A DNA stretch of 64,000 nucleotides from Caballeronia hypogeia (GCF_001544875.2 NZ_FCOA02000018.1:62001-126000), one strand, 5' to 3'. Counted from the stretch's first letter, positions 27,175-36,077 are shown. Translations and numbers: made by a program. Notes: generated from the sequence alone by a model not told the origin.

Positions 27175-27765
27175 TTAGTCCTTGATGCGCGACACCTTGG
27201 TGCCCTGCAGCGAGACATCCGCCATGAGGCCCGCGTTGGTCAGCACGATGGCCTCGACCGGTTTGGTTGCGGTGGTCGTGTCGATGACGCCGTTCGCACC
27301 CATCTTGACGAGCGCAACCGATGCATCCGCGCCAGCCGACCAGCCGTCCGAATTGCGGAATTTGTCGAGCGCATCCTGCGTCATGAACAGGAAGATCAGC
27401 GCTTTCGACTGCGCGCCCGCCTGCAGACCGAACGAGCCCGAAGTCGTGCTGTAGTAGCCGACGGAACTGCCGCCCACTCGCAGCGCGCCCTTGCCATACT
27501 GAGCGCCGACGATGAAGCCTGCCTGGATCACCGAGGGGAACACCAGCACGCCACGCGCCTTTGCGACCAGCTCGCGCGAGCCGCCCACCGTGGCATACAG
27601 GCGCTGGATGGTGCTGTCGACGTCGGCGTCGATGGCGCGACGGTCGTCGGCCGCGCCCGCCTGCGCTTCAGCGCCGGCGTTCCGATTGGCCGTGCAGCCG
27701 GCAAGCGCGAGGCCGCCCAGCGCGAGAACGGCGGTCGACTTGAGCATGAAGTTTCGTCTTTGCAT
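27175..27765 (-). CDS. SYLF/YSC84-domain lipoprotein
   Basis: A 196-residue exported lipoprotein: the signal ends at lipobox LAGC with Cys at about residue 22. The rest is a SYLF domain with ARGVLVFPSVIQAGFIVGAQYGKGAL, GYYSTTSGSFGLQAGAQSKAL and the C-terminal GLMADVSLQGTKVSRI segment. The eukaryotic SYLF fold binds phosphoinositides and actin; bacterial members are envelope proteins of unclear role, often stress-induced. Two adjacent ATGs (27765 and 27768) follow GGAGA; the second in reading order has the better spacing. Confidence 0.88.
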   Translation of the reverse strand: MQRRNFMLKSTAVLALGGLALAGCTANRNAGAEAQAGAADDRRAIDADVDSTIQRLYATVGGSRELVAKARGVLVFPSVIQAGFIVGAQYGKGALRVGGSSVGYYSTTSGSFGLQAGAQSKALIFLFMTQDALDKFRNSDGWSAGADASVALVKMGANGVIDTTTATKPVEAIVLTNAGLMADVSLQGTKVSRIKD

Positions 27766-27824
27766 CATTGTTCTCCATCGTGGAATTTGGGAAACCCCAT
27801 AGAGCGGAGGGTGTGGCACGCCAA

Positions 27825-27833
27825 GTTATAGCA
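27825..27833 (-). promoter_or_regulatory. Extended -10 promoter of the SYLF gene
   Basis: On the minus strand the sequence reads TGTGCTATAACTT, with a TGC-TATAAC extended -10 and a C just before the hexamer, as favoured by sigma-S. No good -35 box is seen. It lies about 57 bases before the start codon. Confidence 0.5.
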
Positions 27834-28189
27834 CAGCAACAAGAAAACGGAGCCTCGACCCTGCGCGCTCGAAGACTCGGTCGCGCTTGGACATTCTGTC
27901 CAGACCGTATCCCGATGCGGCAAGATTGCCCGCTAGCTTACTCTGAATCCGGCCCCATAACCGATACCGCGAACGGCAAAATTACATGAAACTTTCTTCA
28001 GACGCTCCGTCCAGATTCTAGGTTAGACGAAGGCTCGACCAAATCGAAGCAGAAACGGAGTTTTCGCCCGAGGTCCGTCTGTCGGCAAGCACAAATTTCG
28101 CGCCACACGGCCCCCGCTTGACTGGTAAGCCGAAACAGGAAGTAGCAACGACCGTACCCGGCCCGGGCCTCAGGAATGAGTCGTCGTTT
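27834..28189. other. Non-coding stretch with one palindrome
   Basis: About 355 bases upstream of the SYLF gene and downstream of the two-TM protein gene. No supportable reading frame is visible. The only clear structure is the inverted repeat TGGACA-TTC-TGTCCA at 27888-27902 (6-base arms), a possible operator for the SYLF promoter about 55 bases further on. Confidence 0.5.
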
Positions 28190-28639
28190 TTACTTCGGCC
28201 GAGGTTGCGCGGTGGCGTGCGGCGGCCGGCGCAATGCGCGCCTGATTCCTCCGATCAACATGCCGACGACCAGCAGAAAAGCCGCCGGTACGATCCAGTA
28301 GCCAACGAAGGCGTGCCACAAATAATCCGCGAGCGTCGCCTTGCGATGCGCGTATTCGTCGAGCGCTTCCTGGTGCCTGGCCGCGTTGGCCGAGAGTACA
28401 TCGGCGGGGCAGCCGGCGGCGCGCGCCTCGTCGGGTCCGCCGTGACAGCGGGTAGCCGCGCCGGCCGCGCGTTGCGCATCGGTGAGCTCCCAGGTGGAAA
28501 GCGCCTTCTGAAGATCGACGTTGTTGTACGCCATCTCCTCGCGCACTTCGTTGACCGCGACGATCAGCACCGGCACGAACCAGAACGTGATGATCACGAG
28601 CCAGCGCCGGAACCAGCGGTTCTTGTGTCTCCATGCCAT
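28190..28639 (-). CDS. Uncharacterised two-helix membrane protein
   Basis: I do not recognise the family. The 149-residue product has a basic N-terminus (MAWRHKNRWFRRW), a first transmembrane helix at about 13-31 and a second at about 112-133, with a 75-residue loop between them. The loop holds two Cys (about residues 64 and 77) that could form a disulfide if it faces the periplasm, and an Ala/Arg-rich helix. The tail is basic and proline-rich. It lies downstream of the PsiF-repeat gene on the same strand, separated by a probable terminator. Confidence 0.7.
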   Translation of the reverse strand: MAWRHKNRWFRRWLVIITFWFVPVLIVAVNEVREEMAYNNVDLQKALSTWELTDAQRAAGAATRCHGGPDEARAAGCPADVLSANAARHQEALDEYAHRKATLADYLWHAFVGYWIVPAAFLLVVGMLIGGIRRALRRPPHATAQPRPK

Positions 28640-28805
28640 CCGATGCCTCCATGCGAAGCGGTTTGCTTCGCTCGATGCGGCGGCGGCCGATGGCTGGTGC
28701 TTGTATTGTCGAGGGGCCGCCTTCGCGCCATCTTATGAGAAAAAGACGACGGTGCGAATCACCAGCTTGGGTGCAGTGCAATAACGGCCTGTAGGCCGCG
28801 TAAAT

Positions 28806-28834
28806 AAGACAAGGTGCCGCGCACGAAGCGCGGC
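28806..28834 (-). terminator. Probable terminator of the PsiF-repeat gene
   Basis: Stem GCCGCGC (28816-28822) and GCGCGGC (28828-28834) with a 5-base loop. On the minus strand it is followed by ACCTTGTCTTATTTA, which is T-rich but interrupted. Confidence 0.55.
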
Positions 28835-28859
28835 GCGTGTGCGGAAGGTCGTCCGGCGC

Positions 28860-29171
28860 TCAGCCCTTGTTGCTGAGGCAGCTTTTCATGAAGGCTTTGC
28901 GATCGTCGCCTTTCTTGTCGCCTGCCTGGCTGTTGCACGCGGTCATCTTCTGCTGCTGCGTCATCGGCGCGGAAGCGGCGGCGGGAGCGGACGCGGCGGA
29001 CAGACAGCTCTTCATGAAAGCCTTGCGGTCGTCGCCTTTCTTGTCGCCCGCCTGCTTGTTACAGTCGGTCATCTTGCTTTGCTGGCTGTTCGCAGCGAAT
29101 GCCGCGTGCGAGCCGAGCGTGAGACTCAGCGCGGCGCAAAATGCGGCGAGGGCGGTGGCTCGAATTGTCAT
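28860..29171 (-). CDS. PsiF-repeat periplasmic protein
   Basis: A 103-residue exported protein with a signal peptide (about residues 1-27, ending AFA). Two near-identical PsiF repeats follow: KMTDCNKQAGDKKGDDRKAF and KMTACNSQAGDKKGDDRKAF, each closed by MKSCLS and joined by an Ala/Pro/Ser linker. Each repeat has two cysteines. E. coli PsiF is named for phosphate-starvation induction, but its biochemical role is unknown. The DNA of the two repeats is also nearly identical, a target for recombination. Confidence 0.88.
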   Translation of the reverse strand: MTIRATALAAFCAALSLTLGSHAAFAANSQQSKMTDCNKQAGDKKGDDRKAFMKSCLSAASAPAAASAPMTQQQKMTACNSQAGDKKGDDRKAFMKSCLSNKG

Positions 29172-29441
29172 GTGACGCTCCCTGATTTGAATGACGGTTG
29201 TTCTTCGACGGCGCGTTTCTCTAGCGGATTGCCGCCCGGGCATTATGGCAAACCGAATCTGAACGGTGTGCAGGATCAGGTTAAATCGGGAGGCGCGGCC
29301 CCCAGCCACGCGGGAACGCTGCTTGCACGACGCTTTCATGACCGTGACTCACGCGCTTTTTCGTAAGCCCGTGTGTCCCGCCGTGACGCCTGCACCGACG
29401 TATGATCGTGCGATGCACTTTCGACGCATAGGAGATCGTTC

Positions 29442-29723
29442 ATGTCCACGCCGCTGTCCGACCATTACAAGGGCTACGAAATCAATGTTCAGGCGCTGCG
29501 GCGCGCGAAGGATCGCGACGAGCCCGAAGACGGCCCGCGCCATTTCGACATCGTCGTGACGATCGCGAAGAGCGCGCATGGCGAGAACGGGCGCTCGATC
29601 ATGTTCGGCGTGCCCGAACAGGAGCCGTTCGAGAGTCCGATCGACGCGACGCGCGCGGGCATCGATTACGCACGCCAGATCATCGACAACAAGGTGGAAG
29701 GGCACTCGGTCGAAGATCTCTGA
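29442..29723 (+). CDS. Small conserved-looking protein of unknown function
   Basis: I do not recognise a named family. The 93-residue soluble protein opens with SDHYKGYEINVQALRR, continues with an HFDIVVTIAKS strand and ends with a helix TRAGIDYARQIIDNKVEGHSVEDL. This beta-beta-beta-alpha pattern with a final amphipathic helix looks like a small folded domain. Codon use matches its neighbours and a terminator follows, so it is a real single gene. It is divergent from the PsiF gene across a 270-base spacer in which I see no clear elements. Confidence 0.75.
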   Translation: MSTPLSDHYKGYEINVQALRRAKDRDEPEDGPRHFDIVVTIAKSAHGENGRSIMFGVPEQEPFESPIDATRAGIDYARQIIDNKVEGHSVEDL

Positions 29724-29767
29724 AGCCGTCCTGCCGGCAGCCTCGTGCTGCCGTCTCCAGGCGAATC

Positions 29768-29799
29768 ACGCCGTCGATGCTCCGCTCGACGGCGTTTTT
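29768..29799 (+). terminator. Intrinsic terminator of the small unknown gene
   Basis: A 10-bp stem (ACGCCGTCGA and TCGACGGCGT) with an 8-base loop followed by TTTTT. Confidence 0.88.
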
Positions 29800-29824
29800 G
29801 CACATGCTCTACACGTTAGCCCGA

Positions 29825-29871
29825 TTGACCTCATCCCCCTCACCAACGAGAATCGACGGCGAGCAAACGTT
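29825..29871 (+). promoter_or_regulatory. Candidate promoter and LacI-type site of the ribose-type ABC operon
   Basis: A -35 box TTGACC (29825-29830), a 17-base spacer and a -10 box GAGAAT (29848-29853). Just downstream lies GAGCAAACGTT (29861-29871) with the central CG typical of LacI-family operators. The same ten bases GAGCAAACGT recur at 33871 ahead of the regulator gene. Confidence 0.5.
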
Positions 29872-30008
29872 GAAACCGCGCCAGGATGGGCGCGACAGGG
29901 CGCCCGAGATCGTTTGGTCGGTTCGCCCGGCGCGGATCAAGACGCCACGCTCGCGTTCGCTGCATCTCGCACCACCAGACAAACCAAAACAAGGCACTGG
30001 AGATCCGC

Positions 30009-30971
30009 ATGAACCGAACCATCCGCCGGCGCGTCCTTTCGGCCGCCGTCGCGCTTGCCGCCTGCACCGCTTTGCCGTTCGCCTCGACATCCGCATTCGC
30101 GCAGGCCGCGGGCAAGCCCAAGGTCGCGCTCGTCATGAAGTCGCTCGCCAACGAGTTCTTCCTGACGATGGAAACCGGCGCGAAGGACTATCAGGCGCAC
30201 AACAAGAACCAGTTCGACCTGATCACCAACGGCATCAAGGACGAGACCGACACGGCCGCGCAGATCCGCATCGTCGAGCAGATGATCGTCTCGAAGGTCG
30301 ACGCGCTCGTGATCGCGCCGGCCGATTCGAAGGCGCTCGTGCCGGTGCTCAAGAAGGCGGCGGATGCGGGCATCATCGTCGTGAACATTGACAACCGGCT
30401 CGATCCCGACGTGCTCAAGTCGAAAGACCTCAACGTGCCGTTCGTCGGCCCCGACAACAAGAAGGGCGCGCGCAAGGTGGGCGACTATCTCGCCCCGCAT
30501 CTGAAGAAGGGCGATGAAGTCGCGATCATCGAGGGCGTGACGACCACGACGAATTCGCAGGCGCGCAGCGCGGGCTTCAAGGAAGCGATGGACGCGGCCG
30601 GCATGAAGGTCGTGGCGCTGCAATCGGGCGAATGGGAAATCGACAAGGGCAACGCCGTCGCCTCGCAGATCCTGAACGCGAATCCGAACGTGAAGGCGCT
30701 GCTCTGCGACAACGACAACATGGCGATCGGCGCGGTCTCGGCAGTGCGCGCGGCGGGCAAGGCGGGCAAGGTGCTGATCGTCGGCTTCGACAACATCGGC
30801 GCGATCAAGCCGATGCTCAAGGACGGCCGCGTGCTCGCGACCGCGGATCAATACGCGGCGAAGCAGGCGGTGTTCGGCATCGACGTGGCGCTGAAGGCCA
30901 TTTCCGGCCACAAGAAGCAGTCCGAGCTGTCGCAGGTCGTCGAAACGCCGGTCGATCTCGTGACGAAGTAA
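30009..30971 (+). CDS. Sugar ABC transporter, periplasmic binding protein (ribose type)
   Basis: A 320-residue type-1 periplasmic binding protein that delivers a sugar to the membrane complex encoded downstream. Signal peptide at about 1-31, ending AFA. The mature protein opens with KVALVMKSLANEFFLTMETGAKD, followed by the hinge segment IAPADSKALVPVLKKAADAGIIVVNIDN and the C-terminal LIVGFDNIGAIKPMLKDGRVLATADQ, typical of the RbsB-like CUT2 branch. The exact sugar is uncertain; the adjacent ribokinase and LacI regulator favour ribose or a similar pentose. Confidence 0.9.
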   Translation: MNRTIRRRVLSAAVALAACTALPFASTSAFAQAAGKPKVALVMKSLANEFFLTMETGAKDYQAHNKNQFDLITNGIKDETDTAAQIRIVEQMIVSKVDALVIAPADSKALVPVLKKAADAGIIVVNIDNRLDPDVLKSKDLNVPFVGPDNKKGARKVGDYLAPHLKKGDEVAIIEGVTTTTNSQARSAGFKEAMDAAGMKVVALQSGEWEIDKGNAVASQILNANPNVKALLCDNDNMAIGAVSAVRAAGKAGKVLIVGFDNIGAIKPMLKDGRVLATADQYAAKQAVFGIDVALKAISGHKKQSELSQVVETPVDLVTK

Positions 30972-31076
30972 GTGCCATCCGGGGCGGCGTTTGCGGACGT
31001 CGCTCTGGTCAATATCGCCTGAAAAATCGACCCTCAAGTTCCCGGCGCGCGTGCCGATAAGATGCGTACGAGCGCG

Positions 31077-31109
31077 GAAGGCAGACGGCGCGGACATTGC
31101 GCCGCCTTC
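31077..31109 (+). other. Intercistronic hairpin after the binding-protein gene
   Basis: A two-part stem: GAAGGC and GCCTTC outside, GGCGC and GCGCC inside, with a 7-base loop. No T-tract follows. Such hairpins between binding-protein and transporter genes often protect the upstream mRNA and give the binding protein higher expression; that role is inferred. The rest of the 230-base gap shows nothing else. Confidence 0.5.
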
Positions 31110-31201
31110 GGAACAGCTTCCGCGAGCATCGGAAAGCGCGTATTTTCCGATGTCCCGCCGGACCACCCGCGAGGATGTACAGCGAAGCCTTGAAGCGCCC
31201 C

Positions 31202-32806
31202 ATGACCGGATCGAACGATGCGAACGTGCTGACGGTGACGGGCATCGGCAAGACTTATGTCGAGCCGGTGCTGGCGGACGTGTCGCTGGACCTCGTTGCG
31301 GGCGAGGTGCTCGCGCTGACCGGCGAAAACGGCGCGGGCAAGAGCACGCTGTCGAAGATCATCGGCGGACTCACCGATCCGACCACCGGCTCGATGACGC
31401 TCGCGGGCCAGCCGTACGCCCCGAAAACGCGCTCGGACGCCGAGGGGCTGGGCGTGCGCATGGTCATGCAGGAGCTCAATCTGCTGCCGACCTTGTCGGT
31501 GGCGGAGAATCTGTTTCTGAACCGGCTGCCGCGACGCACGCTCGGCTGGATCGACCGCAAGCGGCTCGCGCAGGACGCGCGCCACGCGATGGCGCAGGTC
31601 GGGCTCGACGCGATCGACCCGGAGACGCTCGTCGGCAGTCTCGGCATCGGGCATCAGCAGATGGTGGAAATCGCGCGCAATCTGATCGGCGATTGCCGCG
31701 TGCTGATCCTCGACGAGCCGACCGCGATGCTCACCGCCCGCGAAGTCGACCTGCTGTTCGAGCAGGTCGAGCGGCTCAAGGCGCGCGGCGTCGCGCTGGT
31801 GTACATCTCGCACCGGCTCGAGGAATTGCGGCGCATCGCGGAGCGCGCGGCCGTGCTGCGCGACGGGCGTCTCGTGCATATCGGTCCGATGAATGAACTG
31901 ACGAGCGAGCGTCTCGTCACGCTGATGGTGGGGCGCGAGATCGGCGAGCGCATCGATCTGGGCGAGCGGCGCATCGGCGGCGTCGCGCTGAAGGTGGAGG
32001 GCATGACGCGCGGGACCGTGGTGCGCGATGTGTCGTTCGAAGTGCGCGCGGGCGAGATCTTCGGCGTGAGCGGACTGATCGGCGCGGGCCGCACCGAGCT
32101 CATGCGGCTCATCTACGGCGCGGATCGCGCCGATGCGGGCACGGTTTGCGTCGCGCGCCACGGCGGAGCGCTGCGCCAGGTGAAGGTGCAGTCGCCGACC
32201 GACGCGGTGGAAGAAGGCATCGCGCTGATCACGGAGGACCGCAAGGGCGAAGGCCTGTTGCTCAGTCTGCCGATCGCCGCGAACGTTTCACTCGGCAACC
32301 TGGGGGCGGTCGCGCGTCACGGCGTGGTCGACACGCGCCGGGAAGCGGCGCTCGCGCAACGTCAGATCGAGGCGATGCGCATCCGCACGTCGGGGCCGGC
32401 GCAGGCCGTATCGGAACTATCGGGCGGCAATCAGCAGAAGGTCGTGATCGGGCGCTGGCTCGCGCGCGACTGCTCCGTGCTGCTGTTCGACGAGCCGACG
32501 CGCGGCATCGACGTCGGCGCGAAGTTCGACATCTACGGGCTGATGGGCGCACTCGCTCGCGAGGGGCGCGCGCTGGTCGTCGTGTCGAGCGATCTGCGCG
32601 AGCTGATGCTGATCTGCGACCGCATCGGCGTGATGTCGGCGGGGCGCATGACGGGCGTGTTCGAGCGCGCGAACTGGACGCAGGACGCGCTGCTCGCGGC
32701 GGCGTTCTCGGGATACGCGAAACGCGAGGCAATCATGCACGAGCCGATCGCGCCGGACGCGAAAGCGCCTGACACCGAGGCGCCCGAAGACAACGTGGAG
32801 CATTGA
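31202..32806 (+). CDS. Sugar ABC transporter, double ATP-binding subunit (RbsA type)
   Basis: A 534-residue protein with two fused ATPase halves, the CUT2 arrangement. The first half has Walker A GENGAGKSTL, the signature-like LGIGHQQMVEIARNL and Walker B RVLILDEPTA. The second half has the usual degenerate loop GLIGAGRTEL, the signature SGGNQQKVVIGRWL and LLFDEPTRGIDVG. The start at 31202 has no strong ribosome-binding site; an in-frame ATG at 31175 is an alternative. The stop is followed directly by the permease ATG. Confidence 0.92.
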   Translation: MTGSNDANVLTVTGIGKTYVEPVLADVSLDLVAGEVLALTGENGAGKSTLSKIIGGLTDPTTGSMTLAGQPYAPKTRSDAEGLGVRMVMQELNLLPTLSVAENLFLNRLPRRTLGWIDRKRLAQDARHAMAQVGLDAIDPETLVGSLGIGHQQMVEIARNLIGDCRVLILDEPTAMLTAREVDLLFEQVERLKARGVALVYISHRLEELRRIAERAAVLRDGRLVHIGPMNELTSERLVTLMVGREIGERIDLGERRIGGVALKVEGMTRGTVVRDVSFEVRAGEIFGVSGLIGAGRTELMRLIYGADRADAGTVCVARHGGALRQVKVQSPTDAVEEGIALITEDRKGEGLLLSLPIAANVSLGNLGAVARHGVVDTRREAALAQRQIEAMRIRTSGPAQAVSELSGGNQQKVVIGRWLARDCSVLLFDEPTRGIDVGAKFDIYGLMGALAREGRALVVVSSDLRELMLICDRIGVMSAGRMTGVFERANWTQDALLAAAFSGYAKREAIMHEPIAPDAKAPDTEAPEDNVEH

Positions 32807-33796
32807 ATGAGCGAAGCCAATCTGCCCGCCGATGCGCCGAAGAGCACGAAAGGCGTCGGCACGCGTCTGGGCATTTCGAATTACCTGGGTCTGGCGGGCG
32901 CGCTCGCCGCGATGATCGCGCTGTTTTCCGTGCTGAGTTCGCATTTCCTGACGTACGACACGTTCAGCACGATCGCGAACCAGATTCCGGATCTCGTCGT
33001 GATGTCGGTCGGCATGACCTTCGTGCTGATCATCGCGGGGATCGATCTGTCGGTGGGCTCGGTGCTGGCGCTGGGCGCTTCGGTGGTGAGCGTGGCCGCG
33101 CTCAAGTGGCACTGGCCGGCGTTTCCGGCCGCGCTGATCGGGCTCGCGGCCGCCGCGCTCACGGGCACGGTGACCGGACTCGTGACGGTGGCGTGGCGCA
33201 TTCCGTCGTTCATCGTGTCGCTGGGCGTGCTGGAAGCGGCGCGCGGGCTTGCGTATCAGATGACCAATTCGCGCACCGCGTATATCGGCGACGCGTTCGA
33301 TTTCCTGTCGAATCCGATCGCCTTCGGCATCTCGCCCGCGTTCCTGATCGCGGTCGTGGTGATGATAATTGCGCATCTGGTCTTGACCCGAACGGTTTTT
33401 GGCCGATATCTCGTAGGTATCGGCACGAACGAGGAAGCGGTGCGGCTCGCCGGGGTCAATCCGCGGCCGTACAAGGTAATCGTTTTCGCGCTGATGGGCG
33501 CCTTGTCCGGACTCGCCGCGCTGTTCCAGATCTCGCGTCTGGAAGCCGCCGATCCGAACGCGGGCGCCGGCGCGGAACTGCAGGTGATCGCGGCGGTGGT
33601 GATCGGCGGCACGAGTCTGATGGGCGGGCGAGGTTCGGTCATCAGCACGTTTTTCGGCGTGTTGATCATTTCCGTGCTGGCCGCGGGGCTGGCCCAGATC
33701 GGTGCGAACGAGCCCACCAAGCGCATCATTACGGGTGCGGTGATCGTGGTGGCGGTGGTGCTGGATACTTACCGAAGCAGGAGAAAGCGGGTTTGA
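32807..33796 (+). CDS. Sugar ABC transporter permease (RbsC type)
   Basis: A 329-residue membrane protein with about eight to ten helices. The CUT2 permease signatures are present: MTFVLIIAGIDLSVGSVLALGASV, VFGRYLVGIGTNEEAVRLAGVNPRPYKVIVF and GAGAELQVIAAVVIGGTSLMGGRGS. It starts directly after the ATPase stop. The 230 bases after it hold no gene but carry the ten-base GAGCAAACGT repeat. Confidence 0.93.
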   Translation: MSEANLPADAPKSTKGVGTRLGISNYLGLAGALAAMIALFSVLSSHFLTYDTFSTIANQIPDLVVMSVGMTFVLIIAGIDLSVGSVLALGASVVSVAALKWHWPAFPAALIGLAAAALTGTVTGLVTVAWRIPSFIVSLGVLEAARGLAYQMTNSRTAYIGDAFDFLSNPIAFGISPAFLIAVVVMIIAHLVLTRTVFGRYLVGIGTNEEAVRLAGVNPRPYKVIVFALMGALSGLAALFQISRLEAADPNAGAGAELQVIAAVVIGGTSLMGGRGSVISTFFGVLIISVLAAGLAQIGANEPTKRIITGAVIVVAVVLDTYRSRRKRV

Positions 33797-33870
33797 TCGA
33801 GGGACGGCGCTGGCCTGGCTCCGCACGGGGTGGAGTGGCGGCCGGCGACGGTGGTGAAGAGCACCGGCGG

Positions 33871-33880
33871 GAGCAAACGT
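33871..33880 (+). promoter_or_regulatory. Repeat of the GAGCAAACGT half-site ahead of the LacI gene
   Basis: An exact ten-base match to the site at 29861-29870 by the transporter promoter. It lies 150 bases before the regulator gene. The symmetric second half is missing here, so the assignment is weak. Confidence 0.3.
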
Positions 33881-34030
33881 GCGCGCGAGTGAAAGCGCAC
33901 GCCCGACCGGCGCGACAGCAAGGAAGCAAGCAGGGCGCGGGGAAAGCAGCAAGGCGCAGTCATGCAGGTCGCGCCGCATGCCTTACGACCAATAAGAGCA
34001 GTAAGACCTAAGCAAAGCGAAGGACGATGT

Positions 34031-35068
34031 ATGGCGACGATCAAAGACGTGGCAGCCATTGCCGGGGTGTCGTTCACGACGGTATCCCATGTAGTGAACA
34101 ATTCACGGCCGGTGTCGGCCGACGTGCGGGCGAAAGTCGAGCGGGCGATCCGCGAACTCGACTATGTGCCGTCGGCGGTGGCGCGCTCGCTGAAGGCGCG
34201 CTCCACCGCGACGATCGGCCTGCTCGTGCCGAACGCGACGAATCCGTATTTCGCCGAGCTCGCGCGCGGTGTCGAAGACGGCTGCGCGAAGAACGGCTAT
34301 TGCGTGTTCTTCTGCAACTCCGACGACGATCCCGCCAAGCAGCGCAACTATCTGCGCGTGTTGCAGGAGAAGCGCATCGACGGGCTGGTGATCGCATCGG
34401 CGGGTGAGGATTCGGTGCTCGCGCAGTGCCTCGCCGGCGCGCGCGAGCCGCTCGTGATCGTCGACCGCAATATCGAGGGGCTGCAATCCGATCTCGTGCA
34501 GATCGACCACGAAAAGGGTGCCTATCTCGCCACCCGGCATCTGCTGCAGCTCGGGCATGCGCAGATCGGCTGCATCACCGGGCCGGTGGCGACCGCCGTC
34601 TCCGCCATGCGCCTGCACGGCTTCATCCGCGCGATGGCCGAGCGCGGCATCGAGATCGCGCCGAACGCGATCGTGCAGAGCGACTTTTCCGCGACGGGCG
34701 GTTACGCCGCGGCCTCGCAATTGCTCGACACCATGCGGCCGACGGCGATCTTCGCGTGCAACGACATGATGGGCATCGGCGCGCTGCGTGCGGCGGCCGA
34801 GCGCCATATCCGCGTGCCCGAGGATTGCTCGATCATCGGCTTCGACGATGTCGAGCTGTCGCGCTACACGTATCCGGCGCTGTCGACGGTCGGGCAGTCG
34901 GTGCGCGCGCTGGGCGAAATGGCCGCGCAGACGCTGATCGACCGCATTACCGGTAAGCTGGAAGGCACGACGCGCCGCCGCGTGGTGGCGCCGCGTCTGG
35001 TGCGTCGCGAATCGACGGCGGTGGCGCCCGAGGCGCGCCTGGGCGCGGACGAAGCCGCGCAGGCGTAA
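34031..35068 (+). CDS. LacI family transcriptional regulator (RbsR-like)
   Basis: A 345-residue repressor-type protein. The N-terminal helix-turn-helix (MATIKDVAAIAGVSFTTVSHV) and hinge helix (PSAVARSLKARST) are typical, and the sugar-binding core follows with LLVPNATNPYFAELARGVED and IFACNDMMGIGALRAA. It probably senses the transported pentose and controls the ABC operon. It lies between the permease and ribokinase genes in the same direction, so it may be both cotranscribed and autoregulated. The C-terminal tail is about ten residues longer than usual and acidic. Confidence 0.92.
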   Translation: MATIKDVAAIAGVSFTTVSHVVNNSRPVSADVRAKVERAIRELDYVPSAVARSLKARSTATIGLLVPNATNPYFAELARGVEDGCAKNGYCVFFCNSDDDPAKQRNYLRVLQEKRIDGLVIASAGEDSVLAQCLAGAREPLVIVDRNIEGLQSDLVQIDHEKGAYLATRHLLQLGHAQIGCITGPVATAVSAMRLHGFIRAMAERGIEIAPNAIVQSDFSATGGYAAASQLLDTMRPTAIFACNDMMGIGALRAAAERHIRVPEDCSIIGFDDVELSRYTYPALSTVGQSVRALGEMAAQTLIDRITGKLEGTTRRRVVAPRLVRRESTAVAPEARLGADEAAQA

Positions 35069-35103
35069 AGGACGAAAGCGGTTTTTGGAAGGGAACGAAC
35101 GAG

Positions 35104-36060
35104 ATGGGCAATAGCGCCAAAGCTGACGCGGCCAACGGCGCCAGGATCGGCCGCGTGACCGTGATCGGCAGCCTCAACATGGACCTTGTCGCGCGCGCGC
35201 CGCGCCTGCCGCGGCCGGGCGAGACGCTCGCCGGCCACGCCTTCGCGCAGGTCCCGGGCGGCAAGGGCGGCAATCAGGCGGTCGCGGCGGCGCGTCTGGG
35301 CGCGAACGTTGCGATGATCGGCTGCGTCGGCGACGATTCGAACGGCGCGACGCTCAGAGGCAGTCTCGAGGCGGAAGGCATCGACTGCACGGCGCTCGCT
35401 ACCAGCGCCAGCGCGCCGACGGGCGTGGCGCTGATCGTTGTCGACGACGCCAGTCAGAACGCGATCGTGATTGTCGCCGGCAGCAACGCGCAAGTGACGC
35501 CCGCGAACATCGCGGCGCACGAGGCGCTGCTCGCGCAGGCGGACGTGATCGTCTGCCAGCTCGAAACGCCGCTCGACACCGTGCGCTCGGCGCTCGCCGC
35601 TGGGCGGGTTCTCAAGCGCACGACCATCCTCAATCCCGCGCCGGCTGCGCGCAAGCTGCCGCCGGACTGGTTCCCGCTGATCGACTATCTGATTCCGAAC
35701 GAGCTCGAAGCCGCGACGCTCTCGGGCGTGATGATCGAGACGCCCGACGACGCGCGCCGCGCCGCGCAGACACTCAAGGCGAAAGGCGCACGCAACGTGA
35801 TCGTGACGCTCGGCTCGCAGGGCGTGCTCGCGCTGCTGGACGGCGCGGACGAGGCCGGCGTGCACTTTCCGTCGCCGAATGTCGAAGCCGTCGATACGAC
35901 CGCGGCCGGGGACACCTTCGTCGGCGGCTTCGCGGCGGAGCTCGCGCGCGGCAGCGCCGTCACCGAGGCAATCACGTTCGGCCAGCGCGCGGCGGCGATC
36001 GCCGTGACGCGTGAAGGGGCGCAGCCATCCATTCCGCACCGCAGCGAAATTTCCGCATAA
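35104..36060 (+). CDS. rbsK: Ribokinase family sugar kinase
   Basis: Phosphorylates ribose to ribose-5-phosphate. A 318-residue PfkB-family kinase with the first signature GGKGGNQAVAAARLGANV and the second DTTAAGDTFVGGF, whose Asp in GD is the catalytic base. The GSLNMDLVARAPRLPRPGETL opening matches RbsK closely. The start is preceded by GGAAGGGAACG. It completes the transporter-regulator-kinase set, and a terminator follows. Confidence 0.92.
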   Translation: MGNSAKADAANGARIGRVTVIGSLNMDLVARAPRLPRPGETLAGHAFAQVPGGKGGNQAVAAARLGANVAMIGCVGDDSNGATLRGSLEAEGIDCTALATSASAPTGVALIVVDDASQNAIVIVAGSNAQVTPANIAAHEALLAQADVIVCQLETPLDTVRSALAAGRVLKRTTILNPAPAARKLPPDWFPLIDYLIPNELEAATLSGVMIETPDDARRAAQTLKAKGARNVIVTLGSQGVLALLDGADEAGVHFPSPNVEAVDTTAAGDTFVGGFAAELARGSAVTEAITFGQRAAAIAVTREGAQPSIPHRSEISA

Positions 36061-36077
36061 GTCTGCAATGTTCGCTG

